Part shown: one piece after another, positions 31,630-40,628 of the stretch
Numbering within the stretch: the first letter of the stretch is position 1
Layout of the letters: each line of letters starts with the position of its first letter
NCBI GenBank assembly: GCA_017882455.1
Contig: JADGPL010000016.1
Location: 21,898 to 85,897 of the forward strand
Length of the DNA: 64,000 nt
Source: Solirubrobacteraceae bacterium
Lineage (GTDB): Bacteria > Actinomycetota > Thermoleophilia > Solirubrobacterales > Solirubrobacteraceae
Direction of reading: 5' to 3'
The notes under the pieces: model-generated
The model's input: the letters and a program-made list of their open reading frames with translations, nothing else
Databases searched by the model: none
Told to the model about the DNA's origin: nothing
Position numbers and translations under genes: made by a program

Positions 31630-32195
31630 GCGCGCTCATGGGTGAACCGGGAACCAAGGCGCCGCTCAGCCTCGAGGAGCTGCAGGCGTCCACGGACATG
31701 CGCACGGGGCGCAAGCACGTGCTCTCGATCCTCGTGGAAAACAAGTCGGGCGTGCTCACGCGCATCGCGGGCCTGTTCGCGAGGCGCGGCTTCAACATCT
31801 CGACGCTCACCGTCGGACCGACCGAGGACGTGCAGATCTCGCGGGTGACGCTGACGGTGGACGGGGCGCTTCACCCGATCGACCAGGTCACGAAGCAGCT
31901 GCACAAGCTCGTCAACGTCCTGAAGATCCGCGATCTGGAGCCGGCGGACACGGTCGCGCGGGAGCTGGCGCTGTTCAAGGTCACGGCGGACGGCGTCCAG
32001 CGCGGCGAGCTGATGCAGATCGCGGAGATCTTCCGCGGCAAGGTCGTGGATGTGACCAAGCGGGCGATCATCATCGAGGTGACGGGCACGACGGACAAGA
32101 TCGAGGCGTTCGAGACGATGGTGCGCCCGTTCGGCCTGATCGAGATGATGCGCACGGGCGAGATCGCGATCTCGCGGGGCCGCAGCGAGACCTAG
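31626..32195 (+). CDS. ilvN: Acetolactate synthase small subunit
   Basis: HVLSILVENKSGVLTRIAGLFARRGFNISTLTVGPTED; GTGA overlap with ilvB. Confidence 0.95.
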   Translation: MSALMGEPGTKAPLSLEELQASTDMRTGRKHVLSILVENKSGVLTRIAGLFARRGFNISTLTVGPTEDVQISRVTLTVDGALHPIDQVTKQLHKLVNVLKIRDLEPADTVARELALFKVTADGVQRGELMQIAEIFRGKVVDVTKRAIIIEVTGTTDKIEAFETMVRPFGLIEMMRTGEIAISRGRSET

Positions 32196-32223
32196 TGTCC
32201 CGAGTCCCGAGCTCATAGGCGGG

Positions 32224-33714
32224 ATGCCCGCTGACGCTGATTTGATGGGAGGCACGTTCGCGGGTCCCCGGTCCAGCCCTGCAGGAGCCGGCCACCACAG
32301 TTTTGCCTTGAGCGCGGAGCAGCGCGGGCAGCTGGCCGCGCGCCTGGCCCTGGCGGTGAGGCGCGCGCGGCGCAGCGGCGGGGAGACGCTGGCGAGCATC
32401 TCGATGGCGTTGCCCGCGGAGGTGGACCCCTCGGAGGTCGTGTGTGCCTCGCGCCGGGCGGATGAGCCGTGGTTCCTGTTCGAGCAGCCGGACAGGGGGA
32501 GGGCGGCGCTGGCGGGGCTGGGCGAGGTGGCGTGCCTGCAGGCGCACGGTCCGGATCGCTTCGCGGCGGTGGCGGACCGCTGGCGGGCGATGGCGGCGGC
32601 GGCCGTGAGCGAGCCGAGCGAGCAGCCGCCGGGCTCGGGACCGGTGGCGCTGGGCGGCTTCGCGTTCGCCGAGGAAGGGGGGCGGGCGCCGCACTGGCAG
32701 GGCTTCGAGCCGGCCTCGCTGAGCGTGCCGGAGGTGCTGCTCACGCGCACGGCCCACGGCGGGGTGCGCCTGACGCTCACGGCGCTGGCCCGCCCGGATG
32801 ACACGCCCGAGGAGCTGCTGGATCACCTGGAGCGCCGTTTGGCTGAGCTGCGCGCCCGTGAGCTGCCGTTGCTCGACCCCGCGCCGACGGGGCGCTTCCA
32901 GATCGTCAGCGCGATGCCGCCGGAGCACTACGAGCAGGCGGTGGCCCGCGCGGTCGAGATCATCGGCTCGGGGGCCCTGCAGAAGATCGTGCTGGCCCGC
33001 GAAGTCCAGGTGCACGCTCCGCGAGCGTATGACCCGGCGGCGGTCTTTGGCGTGCTGCGCAGGGAGTTCCCCTCGTGCTTCGTCTTCTGTGTGGGCCGGG
33101 GCGAGGCCACCCTGATCGCGGCCAGCCCCGAGCTGCTCGTGCGCCGCGAGGGCCAGCGCGTGAGCACGCTGGCGCTGGCCGGCTCGACGCGTCGAAGCGC
33201 CGACCCGGCTGTGGACGATCACCTCGGTGAGCAGCTGCTGCGCGACCCCAGCTACCGCCAGGAGCACGCGATCGTGGCGCGGCGGATCGAGCGCACGCTG
33301 CGCCCGCACGCGGTCTGGGTGACGGCGGCCGCCGAGCCAGAGCTGGTGCGCATGGCCAACATCCAGCACCTGGCCACCCCGATCCGCGCGCAGCTGGCCG
33401 CGCCGATGGACGCGCTCGAGCTGGCCGGGCTGATGCACCCCACGCCGGCCGTGGGCGGCGAGCCCCTGGATCGCGCCGCCCCCCTGATCCCGGCGCTGGA
33501 GGGCCTCGACCGCGGCTGGTATGCGGGCCCGGTCGGCTGGACTGACGCGGCCGGAGATGGCGAGTTCTGCGTGGCGCTGCGCTGCGCGCTCCTGCGCGGC
33601 AGCGTCGCCCGCTGCTATGCGGGCAACGGCATCGTCGCCGGCTCAGATCCCTCCCGCGAGCTGGCCGAGACGGAGGTCAAGCTGCAGGCGCTGCTCCCGC
33701 TGCTGGCCGGCTGA
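32224..33714 (+). CDS. menF: Isochorismate synthase
   Basis: Chorismate-binding enzyme motifs (QKIVLAREVQVHAP...ASPELLVRREGQRVSTLALAGSTRRSADP...HPTPAVGGEP); followed by men genes. Confidence 0.9.
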   Translation: MPADADLMGGTFAGPRSSPAGAGHHSFALSAEQRGQLAARLALAVRRARRSGGETLASISMALPAEVDPSEVVCASRRADEPWFLFEQPDRGRAALAGLGEVACLQAHGPDRFAAVADRWRAMAAAAVSEPSEQPPGSGPVALGGFAFAEEGGRAPHWQGFEPASLSVPEVLLTRTAHGGVRLTLTALARPDDTPEELLDHLERRLAELRARELPLLDPAPTGRFQIVSAMPPEHYEQAVARAVEIIGSGALQKIVLAREVQVHAPRAYDPAAVFGVLRREFPSCFVFCVGRGEATLIAASPELLVRREGQRVSTLALAGSTRRSADPAVDDHLGEQLLRDPSYRQEHAIVARRIERTLRPHAVWVTAAAEPELVRMANIQHLATPIRAQLAAPMDALELAGLMHPTPAVGGEPLDRAAPLIPALEGLDRGWYAGPVGWTDAAGDGEFCVALRCALLRGSVARCYAGNGIVAGSDPSRELAETEVKLQALLPLLAG

Positions 33715-33759
33715 GGCCCGTTGAGCGGCGCGTGGCGGCGTGCTCGGTGGCCCGTGAGA

Positions 33760-34167
33760 TCAGACCGCGAGGACCTGCAGAGCGGGGTGTGCCTCGGACA
33801 TCTGCTTGTAGTCCTCGTCCTGGGTGATGACGGGGAGCCCGTGCTCGATCGCCGTCGCGGCGATCAGGGCGTCGGTGAGCTTCACGGTCCGGTGGATGCC
33901 CGCGCTGCGGCAGTCGGACACCAGCCGCGCCCATGCGATCATCACGGCCTCGCTGATCGGGATCGGGTCGGCGGCCCGGGCGAGTGCGAGGGTGTCGGCG
34001 CGCCGCGCCCTCGCGGAGGGTTCCTGAGCGGAAAGCACGCCGAACTGGAGCTCGCCGAGTGTGACCACGGATACGGCCACGTGCGCCGGGAGCTCCTCGA
34101 GCGCTCGCCCGCTCTCGCGGGCGATGAACACCGAGGTGTCCAGGAGCCCGATGTCGGGCGTGCTCAA
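33760..34167 (-). CDS. VapC-like PIN-domain toxin
   Basis: PDIGLLDTSVFIARESGRALEELP...VSVVTLGELQFGVL...KLTDALIAATAIEHGLPVITQDEDYKQM; TTG start overlapping VapB stop. Confidence 0.85.
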   Translation of the reverse strand: MSTPDIGLLDTSVFIARESGRALEELPAHVAVSVVTLGELQFGVLSAQEPSARARRADTLALARAADPIPISEAVMIAWARLVSDCRSAGIHRTVKLTDALIAATAIEHGLPVITQDEDYKQMSEAHPALQVLAV

Positions 34168-34406
34168 AGCTCGTCGAGGGTCTGGCCCACGAACTCGTCG
34201 AGCTCCCGCTGGAGCGCTGGGTCGGCGGCGCGGTCGACGAGCTGTCTGCGGAGATCTGGCCCGGAGAGCCAGCGTGCGCGGCGGCCGTGGGGCACGATGT
34301 CTGCAACCGGCTCGCCGTTTACGGTCAAGGTCACCCGCTCGCCGGCCTTCACTGCGTCGATGACTCTGCTGGTGTTGTTGCGTAGATCCCGCACGCCGAT
34401 ATCCAC
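34164..34406 (-). CDS. VapB/Phd-like antitoxin
   Basis: VDIGVRDLRNNTSRVIDAVKAGERVTLTVNGEPVADIVP; GTG 34406 preceded by TACAGT with a 7-nt gap. Confidence 0.85.
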   Translation of the reverse strand: MDIGVRDLRNNTSRVIDAVKAGERVTLTVNGEPVADIVPHGRRARWLSGPDLRRQLVDRAADPALQRELDEFVGQTLDEL

Positions 34407-34441
34407 GTGCGACACTGTAGCACCAGCTGGCAGCGGTGCTT

Positions 34442-36268
34442 CTATCGCATCGCTTGTTCAGACACGGCGCTCCAGATGTGACGGTGCAGCCGCACGTTCT
34501 CGGCGCGCGCGGTGCGGACTTCGACGATGCTCGAGCTGTCACGCGCGAGTGCCCGCTCGAGCGCAGCTCTGAACGCCGGCACGTCCTCCGCCCGCTCGTG
34601 GGCGAGGCCGTAGAGATCGGCGGCCTTGGCGAAGTCAAGGCCCGTAGGGGTGCTCACGTGACGCGCGTAGATGCTCTCGCCGTCGCCGTCGCCGTCGCCG
34701 TCGTGGTCGCCGGCGTGGGGGTCGGGCGCCCGGGCCATGCTCGCCTGCGAGAGGGGCAGGAAGTCGAAGATGCCGCCGCCGTCGTTGTCGAGCAGCACGA
34801 TCGTGAGCTTCAGGCCGAGCCTGCCGGCGGCGAGCAGGCCGCCGATGTCGTGGGCGAGGGCCACGTCGCCGATCAGCAGCACGACCGGCCCGTCGTCCGC
34901 GGCGGCGACGCCGAAGGCCGAGGAGACGGTGCCGTCGATGCCGTTGGCGCCGCGGTTGCAGAGCACACGGGGCGGGTCCTCGCGCGCCGGCCAGAAGGTC
35001 TCGATGTCCCGCACGGGCATCGAGGAGGCGACGAACAGTGTGGCCTGCCCGGGCAGCAGCACCCCGAGCTCGCTCGCCACGGTGGGCTCGGAGAGTCCGG
35101 CCTCGGCGAGGACTCCGGCGATCGCCTCGGCGGCAAGCTCGTCCGCGCTGCGCCAGCTCGCGAGCCAGTCCTCCTCGGCCGGAACCCACCGACCGGAGTC
35201 CTGCAGGCGGGCTTCGGTGAGCTCAGTCAGTGCGCCTGCCGACTCGAGCGCCATCGAGTGCGAGAGCACGGAATCCGGGTCCTGCCAGGCGCCCTCCGGA
35301 TCGAGCGCCACCTGGGGCACGCCGTCGAGAGCGGCGAGCCAGTTGCGCAGGGGCTTGGACACGGGTAGGTCACCAACGCGCACGACGAGGTCGGGGCATA
35401 GCGAGCCGGCCGTCCCCGGGTCGCGCAGAAAGGCGTCGTAGTGGGCGATCGCGGCCGATCCGCGGCGGGCGCATGAGAGCGGATCGCCCAGCAGCGGCCA
35501 GCCGACCGTTTCCGCGAAGGCGGCCGCGGCCCGTCCGAGCGGCGTGCTCCGCTCGTGGCGCCCGGCCACCAGCACGCCGCGGCGCGCCCCCGACACGAGC
35601 GCGCGCAGCTCTCCGGCCTCCGCGCTCGGCTCGACCGTGCCGGTGGCCGAGGCCAGGGCTCCCGGCGCGCGCAGGACGTATGGGCGCCCGTCGCCGCGGG
35701 CGCTCGGGTCCTCGGGCAGGGGCTCCTCCTCGACCAGCGGCTCGCGCAGGGGGAAGTTGAGGTGCACCGGTCCGGGGCGTCCTTCGAGCGCTGTCCAGTA
35801 GGAGCGGCAGGCAAGCGTGCGCATCCAGCGCAGGCGGGTCGGGCTCGCATCGTGCACTCCCACCTCGAAGAACCACTTGACGGCGTCTCCGAAGATCTTG
35901 ACCTGGTCGATCGCCTGCCCCGCCCCGTTCTCGCGCAGCTCTGGAGGCCTGTCTGCTGTCAGAAGCAGCAACGGCACGCGCGCCTCGCGCGCCTCGATGA
36001 CCGCCGGCGCGAGCTCGGCGACGGCTGTGCCCGAGGTGCAGGTCACGGCCACCGGGAGTGCTGATGCCTTGGCCAGCCCCAGTGCGAAGAAGCCGGCGCA
36101 GCGCTCGTCGATGTGGGAGTAGCAGCGCAGGCGCTGCTCGCGCGCGAGCGACAGCGCCAGCGGAGCCGAGCGGGAGCCAGGTGAGGTGCAGGCCGCGCGC
36201 ATGCCACAGCGGGCGAGCTCGTCGACGAAGGCCCGCAGCAGCACATAGGTGTCGGTTGTCGGGGTCAT
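34442..36268 (-). CDS. menD: SEPHCHC synthase
   Basis: RAFVDELARCGMRAACTSPGSRSAPLALSLA...CTSGTAVAELAPAVIEAREARVPLLLLTADRPPELRENGAGQAIDQVKIFG. Confidence 0.95.
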   Translation of the reverse strand: MTPTTDTYVLLRAFVDELARCGMRAACTSPGSRSAPLALSLAREQRLRCYSHIDERCAGFFALGLAKASALPVAVTCTSGTAVAELAPAVIEAREARVPLLLLTADRPPELRENGAGQAIDQVKIFGDAVKWFFEVGVHDASPTRLRWMRTLACRSYWTALEGRPGPVHLNFPLREPLVEEEPLPEDPSARGDGRPYVLRAPGALASATGTVEPSAEAGELRALVSGARRGVLVAGRHERSTPLGRAAAAFAETVGWPLLGDPLSCARRGSAAIAHYDAFLRDPGTAGSLCPDLVVRVGDLPVSKPLRNWLAALDGVPQVALDPEGAWQDPDSVLSHSMALESAGALTELTEARLQDSGRWVPAEEDWLASWRSADELAAEAIAGVLAEAGLSEPTVASELGVLLPGQATLFVASSMPVRDIETFWPAREDPPRVLCNRGANGIDGTVSSAFGVAAADDGPVVLLIGDVALAHDIGGLLAAGRLGLKLTIVLLDNDGGGIFDFLPLSQASMARAPDPHAGDHDGDGDGDGESIYARHVSTPTGLDFAKAADLYGLAHERAEDVPAFRAALERALARDSSSIVEVRTARAENVRLHRHIWSAVSEQAMR

Positions 36269-36279
36269 AGGATGGAGGC

Positions 36280-37011
36280 GTGCCGGAGAGCGTGGTCCTG
36301 CTTCACGGGTTCGCCGGGACCCGCCGGGCGTGGGACGGCGTCGTGGCGCAACTCGACCGTGAACGGTATCGGCCGCTCGCCCTCGACCTCCCTGGCCACG
36401 GTGAGGCCGCCGACGCGGAGGGGCCGATCACCTTCGCCGGCTGCGTGAAGAGCGTGCTCGCGCAGGCCCCCGAGCGGTTCGCGCTGTGTGGGTACTCGCT
36501 CGGCGGGCGTGTGGCCCTGCACGTCGCCCTGGCTGCGCCCGAGCGTGTCTCGCGGCTGGTGCTCGTGTCGTGCTCACCCGGGATCGAGGATCAGGGCGAG
36601 CGGGCCGCGCGGCGGGCCGCAGATCGCCGGCTGGCCGATGATCTCGAACGGATCCCGTTCGAGCAGTTCATCGAGCGCTGGCGCACCCAGGGGCTGTTCG
36701 CCGAGGAGCCGCCCGAGGTGGGCCGGCTGGCGCGCGAGGACATGCGCCGCAACGACCCGCACGCGCTCGCGGCCGTCATGCGCGGTATCGGAACGGGTGA
36801 GATGCAACCGCTGTGGTCGCGCCTGGGCGAGCTGCGAATGCCCGTCACGGTCATCGTCGGTGAGCGCGATCAGAAGTTCCTCGCGCTGGGGCGAAGGATG
36901 GTCGATTCGCTGTCCCGAGCGGAACTGGCCGTCGTATCAGGTGGACATGGGCTGCCTTTGGAGAATCCCGGCGCGCTGGCGAGGCTCGCGCTGGCGAGGC
37001 TAGTAGACTAA
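36280..37011 (+). CDS. menH: SHCHC synthase, alpha/beta hydrolase
   Basis: VVLLHGFAGTRRAWD...LDLPGHGEA...LCGYSLGGRVALHVAL...GGHGLPLENP; divergent from menD. Confidence 0.88.
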   Translation: MPESVVLLHGFAGTRRAWDGVVAQLDRERYRPLALDLPGHGEAADAEGPITFAGCVKSVLAQAPERFALCGYSLGGRVALHVALAAPERVSRLVLVSCSPGIEDQGERAARRAADRRLADDLERIPFEQFIERWRTQGLFAEEPPEVGRLAREDMRRNDPHALAAVMRGIGTGEMQPLWSRLGELRMPVTVIVGERDQKFLALGRRMVDSLSRAELAVVSGGHGLPLENPGALARLALARLVD

Positions 37012-37015
37012 GTTC

Positions 37016-37249
37016 ATGACTAAGTCCGTTGGGGTCCATGAAGCGAAGACTCATCTCTCGCGGCTGTTGGAGGATGTGGCTGCCGGGGAGGAGGTCGTGA
37101 TCACGCGACGCGGGGAGGAGGTGGCAAGCCTCGTCCCGGTCAAGCGGACATCCCCGAGGCGCTTTGGGATCGATCGAGGGCGCTTCGTCGTGCCAGAGGA
37201 CTTCGACGAGCCCCTTCCAGACGAGCTGCTCAGCGCCTTCGAGCGGTGA
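37016..37249 (+). CDS. Phd/YefM-like antitoxin
   Basis: MTKSVGVHEAKTHLSRLLEDVAAGEEVVITRRGEEVASLVPV. Confidence 0.9.
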   Translation: MTKSVGVHEAKTHLSRLLEDVAAGEEVVITRRGEEVASLVPVKRTSPRRFGIDRGRFVVPEDFDEPLPDELLSAFER

Positions 37250-37635
37250 GGGTCCTTCTGGACACGCATGTGTTCCTCTGGCTGCACACCGAGCCCGAGC
37301 GGCTCGGCGAGCATCTCGCGATCTTGGAAGACCAGCGCAACGAGGTACTGGTTTCGGCGGTCAGCTCTTGGGAGATCGCGATCAAGAGCGGTTTGGGACG
37401 GCTTGCGCTTCCCGAGCCGGTTGAGCGCTACGTGCCCGACCGTCTCCGCGCGATCGGGGCGACGGCGCTGCCGATCGAGCATACGCACGCACTCGCCGTT
37501 GCTGCGCTCCCGCGGCTTCACGGCGATCCGTTCGACCGGCTGCTCGTGGCCCAGGCCAAGATTCTCGACATCGCCATCCTGACCGCCGATCCCACCGTTG
37601 CCCAGTACCCCGTGCAGACGCTGCTCGTTACCTGA
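37246..37635 (+). CDS. VapC-like PIN-domain toxin
   Basis: RVLLDTHVFLWLHTEPERLGE...VLVSAVSSWEIAIKSGLGRL...GDPFDRLLVAQAKILDIAILTAD; overlaps antitoxin. Confidence 0.92.
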   Translation: MRVLLDTHVFLWLHTEPERLGEHLAILEDQRNEVLVSAVSSWEIAIKSGLGRLALPEPVERYVPDRLRAIGATALPIEHTHALAVAALPRLHGDPFDRLLVAQAKILDIAILTADPTVAQYPVQTLLVT

Positions 37636-37677
37636 AGCCCCGTCGCCCGGTCGGCCCGCGCGGCGGGCGGAGCGTGG

Positions 37678-38760
37678 CTACTGCCCGACGGACTGGGCGA
37701 TCGCCGACAGTGTCTTGAAGGACGGGCGGACCTTGTTCTTGGCGTTCATGAAGCCGAAACGCCAGATGCCGTCGTCGTGGGATTCGTACCACCAGATCCC
37801 GGCGATGTGTGGATCGGCCAGGAGCTGGTCGTAGGCTTCCTGCATCCTCGTGGCCTGTTGGCGCTTCGAGCAGGCGCCCAGGTCCTCGCCGCAGCGACTC
37901 AGGTCATAGCCGATCTCGGTCACGTAGATCGGGGGCACCGAGCCGAGCACCGCGCTCATGAGCGACTCGTCGGCGGGAACGGTCCCGAGCCCGATGTCGT
38001 CGTGCTGGTTCTCGCCGATCGCTCCATAGGGGTGGATCGAGACGCCGTTGGCGGCGATCGCGGCGGCGAGGCCCGGGACGGCCGCCACGGCGTCGCGTAG
38101 CCAGCCGCCGCCGCTGGAGTCTTCTGACCAGCCGCTCGGCGAGGCCCAGCTTCCGCGGGGATAGTCGCCGGTCAGGTTGAACAGGAGCGGGATGTGGATG
38201 CCCGCGGCCTTCGTCGCTTCAATCGCCGCCATGTACATCCGCCCGTACTGCTGGGGGTTGGCCACCCCGCCCTTGTAGTAGCTCTCGTTGCCCGCCTCGG
38301 CGATTGCCACCGAGGGACTCGCTTTCAGCTGGGCCGCGACCGTGGCTCCCCAGTGGTGTGGTTCGACCTGGCTGAGCGGTGTTCCGTCTTCGACGTTCCC
38401 CGCGATCGCCAGCGCGTGGAACCCGTCCTGTTCGGAGCTTGCGAGCGTGTTCTCGGGGCTGCCGAGTTCCACCCGATTCCAGGTGATGTGACCATTCAGG
38501 ATCGTCTGTGCCGCCGCTGGCCCCCAGCCGGCGGCGTCGTTCGTGCCGATGATCGGCCCCGGCAGCGGCGTCGAGAGCGACGTGGAGAGCGGCGAGGCGT
38601 CGCCTTGTGCGGTTTCACCGGGACGGGGTTCGCCCCGACGGCCATTCGCGCTGGGGACCAGCAGTGCCAGCAGCGTCAGTGCGAGCACCAGTGCGCGAGC
38701 CGCTCCCGCGCGGCGGCTGCCGGCTCGACGTCCGTGTCCAGGCCCTGTTCCCGTTGCCAT
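37678..38760 (-). CDS. Secreted glycoside hydrolase-like TIM-barrel protein
   Basis: Signal-like N-terminus (ALVLALTLLALLVPSANG); AIAEAGNES and YVTEIGYD resemble clan GH-A acid/base and nucleophile motifs. Confidence 0.65.
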   Translation of the reverse strand: MATGTGPGHGRRAGSRRAGAARALVLALTLLALLVPSANGRRGEPRPGETAQGDASPLSTSLSTPLPGPIIGTNDAAGWGPAAAQTILNGHITWNRVELGSPENTLASSEQDGFHALAIAGNVEDGTPLSQVEPHHWGATVAAQLKASPSVAIAEAGNESYYKGGVANPQQYGRMYMAAIEATKAAGIHIPLLFNLTGDYPRGSWASPSGWSEDSSGGGWLRDAVAAVPGLAAAIAANGVSIHPYGAIGENQHDDIGLGTVPADESLMSAVLGSVPPIYVTEIGYDLSRCGEDLGACSKRQQATRMQEAYDQLLADPHIAGIWWYESHDDGIWRFGFMNAKNKVRPSFKTLSAIAQSVGQ

Positions 38761-38823
38761 GTCCAATGGTTTCCATCCTCGCCGAGCAGACGCCCGCGCG
38801 TAGCGTCGATTGTGACGCACCCG

Positions 38824-39092
38824 CTACGCACCCGCAAACGGCTCCACACCCAGGCCCGGACCGAGCGGCACAGCGATCGCGCCCTCGCGCACCGCCCGTG
38901 CCGCCTGCTCGGCCACGCCCGCCCGGTCGAGCGCCGAGAGCGTCGCGTTCACCGGCACGTGCCTCGCGCTGTCGTCGCTCAAGAGCGCCGAGACCGGCCT
39001 GCCCTCGCGGCGTCCCGCGCGGTCCCACAGCGCCAGGTCGAGCGCCGCCAGCGCCTGGGGGAGATCCTCGACCTGGCGGCAGGCGTCGACCG
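38824..39092 (-). pseudogene. menC relic with internal deletion
   Basis: Near-identical to 43500-43700 of intact menC (about 7 mismatches in roughly 195 nt by eye), fused directly to the menC C-terminal end (REGAIAVPLGPGLG). Confidence 0.9.
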
Positions 39093-39261
39093 ATCGACAG
39101 CTTGCCGAGGACCTCGAGACGGTCCCGTTCGCGATGCGAAGTTTCTGGCGGCCGGGCATCGCATGGTCAACCTCCTGCCGGATGCCCGACTGGAGGTCCT
39201 GGCGGGTGGCCACGGCCTGCCCCTGGAGAACCCCAAGGGCGTAGCTCGCTCGCTCGACTGA
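39092..39261 (+). pseudogene. menH relic (internally deleted, frameshifted)
   Basis: DRQLAEDLETVPF in one frame, then RDAKFLAAGHRMVNLLPDARLEVLAGGHGLPLENPKGVARSLD* in another; matches intact menH DRRLADDLERIPF and RDQKFLALGRRMVDSLSRAELAVVSGGHGLPLENP. Confidence 0.85.
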
Positions 39262-39369
39262 GAGACACGCGGAGGGCTCGTCTTCCTACGGTAGTGGGAA
39301 ACAGCCGTTCGGCACTTCCAGGCCGAATGGCGGGCATCGTTGCCTGCGGTTTGACGGTATCCCGCCCCC

Positions 39370-39388
39370 GGCGGCATAGTGCCGCCGA
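39370..39388. repeat. 8-bp perfect stem, 3-nt loop
   Basis: CGGCGGCA-TAG-TGCCGCCG upstream of the GT2 gene. Confidence 0.6.
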
Positions 39389-39437
39389 GTTCGAGAAGCT
39401 GGAATAGCCTGGCAGTCCGATACTGGCTTGGGGACCG

Positions 39438-40628
39438 ATGACGCTGCTTTCCACAAATGCCGCGACGGCGGGCATTGCAGTCCATGACGATCGAGGCGAG
39501 CATCCGCCCGCGACCGTCTCCGTGGTAATTCCCTGCCTCAACGAGGCGCAGAACATCGAGGTGTGCGTGTCCGCCGCGCTGGGCTCGCTGGCGCGGGCTG
39601 GCCTGTCCGGTGAGGTGATCGTCGCCGACAACGGATCGGACGACGGCAGCGCCGAGCTGGCGGGGCTCGCCGGCGCGCTGGTGGTCCGCGAACCGCGGCG
39701 CGGCTACGGCAACGCATATCGCGCCGGCTTCGCGGCGGCGCATGGCGAGTACATCGTGATGGCGGACGCCGACCAGACCTACGACTTCGAGGACATACCC
39801 CGGTTTCTCGCCTGCCTGCGGGAAGGCGCGGACTTGGTGGTGGGGGACCGCATGCGCAACATCCAGCCGGGCGCCATGTCCTGGCACCACCGCTACATCG
39901 GCAACCCGCTGCTCTCGGGACTGCTCAACCTCCTGTTCCAAACGGGCGTCAGCGACGCGCACTGTGGGATGCGGGCATTTCGACGATCCTGCCTGGCGGC
40001 CCTCGCGCTCCGCACCTCGGGTATGGAGTTTGCTTCCGAGATGGTCGTGCGCGCGGCCAAGGAGCATCTGACGGTCCGCGAGATTCCGATTCACTATCAC
40101 CCGCGCACGGGTGAATCCAAGCTCTCGAGCTTGCGTGACGGATGGCGTCACCTGCGCTTTCTGCTGCTCCACGCCCCGAATCATCTCTTCATCCTCCCCG
40201 GGGCGGCGATCACCGGGCTGGGAGGCGTCATCTCGCTTGCGGTGCTGACGCGGATCCAGCTGCTTCAACGCGAGTGGGACCTTCATGCCTTGATCGGCGG
40301 GTCTCTGCTGATGATCGTTGGCGTCCAGCTCGTCGGGCTCGGTCTGTGTGCGCACGCATACGCCACGTACTTCATGGGCGAGCGGGACCAGTGGTTCGAC
40401 CGTGCGCGCGAGCGCCTGCGACTCGAGCATGGCCTAACGCTTGGCAGCGCCGTCGCCACGGCCGGCCTGGCGATGCTCGTGTCGATCGCGGCCAATTGGA
40501 TCGCTCGCGGCCTTGGCAGCCTCTCCCAGGAGCGCGAGGCGATCTTCGCCGCGACGCTGACGGTGCTCGGGATCCAGGTCGTGTTCACCTCCTTTCTGCT
40601 CAGCATCCTGGGTCTGCGGCGGGATTGA
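39438..40628 (+). CDS. Family 2 glycosyltransferase with C-terminal TM segments
   Basis: VSVVIPCLNEAQNIEVCV...IVADNGSDDGS...YIVMADADQTYDFEDIPRFL. Confidence 0.9.
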   Translation: MTLLSTNAATAGIAVHDDRGEHPPATVSVVIPCLNEAQNIEVCVSAALGSLARAGLSGEVIVADNGSDDGSAELAGLAGALVVREPRRGYGNAYRAGFAAAHGEYIVMADADQTYDFEDIPRFLACLREGADLVVGDRMRNIQPGAMSWHHRYIGNPLLSGLLNLLFQTGVSDAHCGMRAFRRSCLAALALRTSGMEFASEMVVRAAKEHLTVREIPIHYHPRTGESKLSSLRDGWRHLRFLLLHAPNHLFILPGAAITGLGGVISLAVLTRIQLLQREWDLHALIGGSLLMIVGVQLVGLGLCAHAYATYFMGERDQWFDRARERLRLEHGLTLGSAVATAGLAMLVSIAANWIARGLGSLSQEREAIFAATLTVLGIQVVFTSFLLSILGLRRD

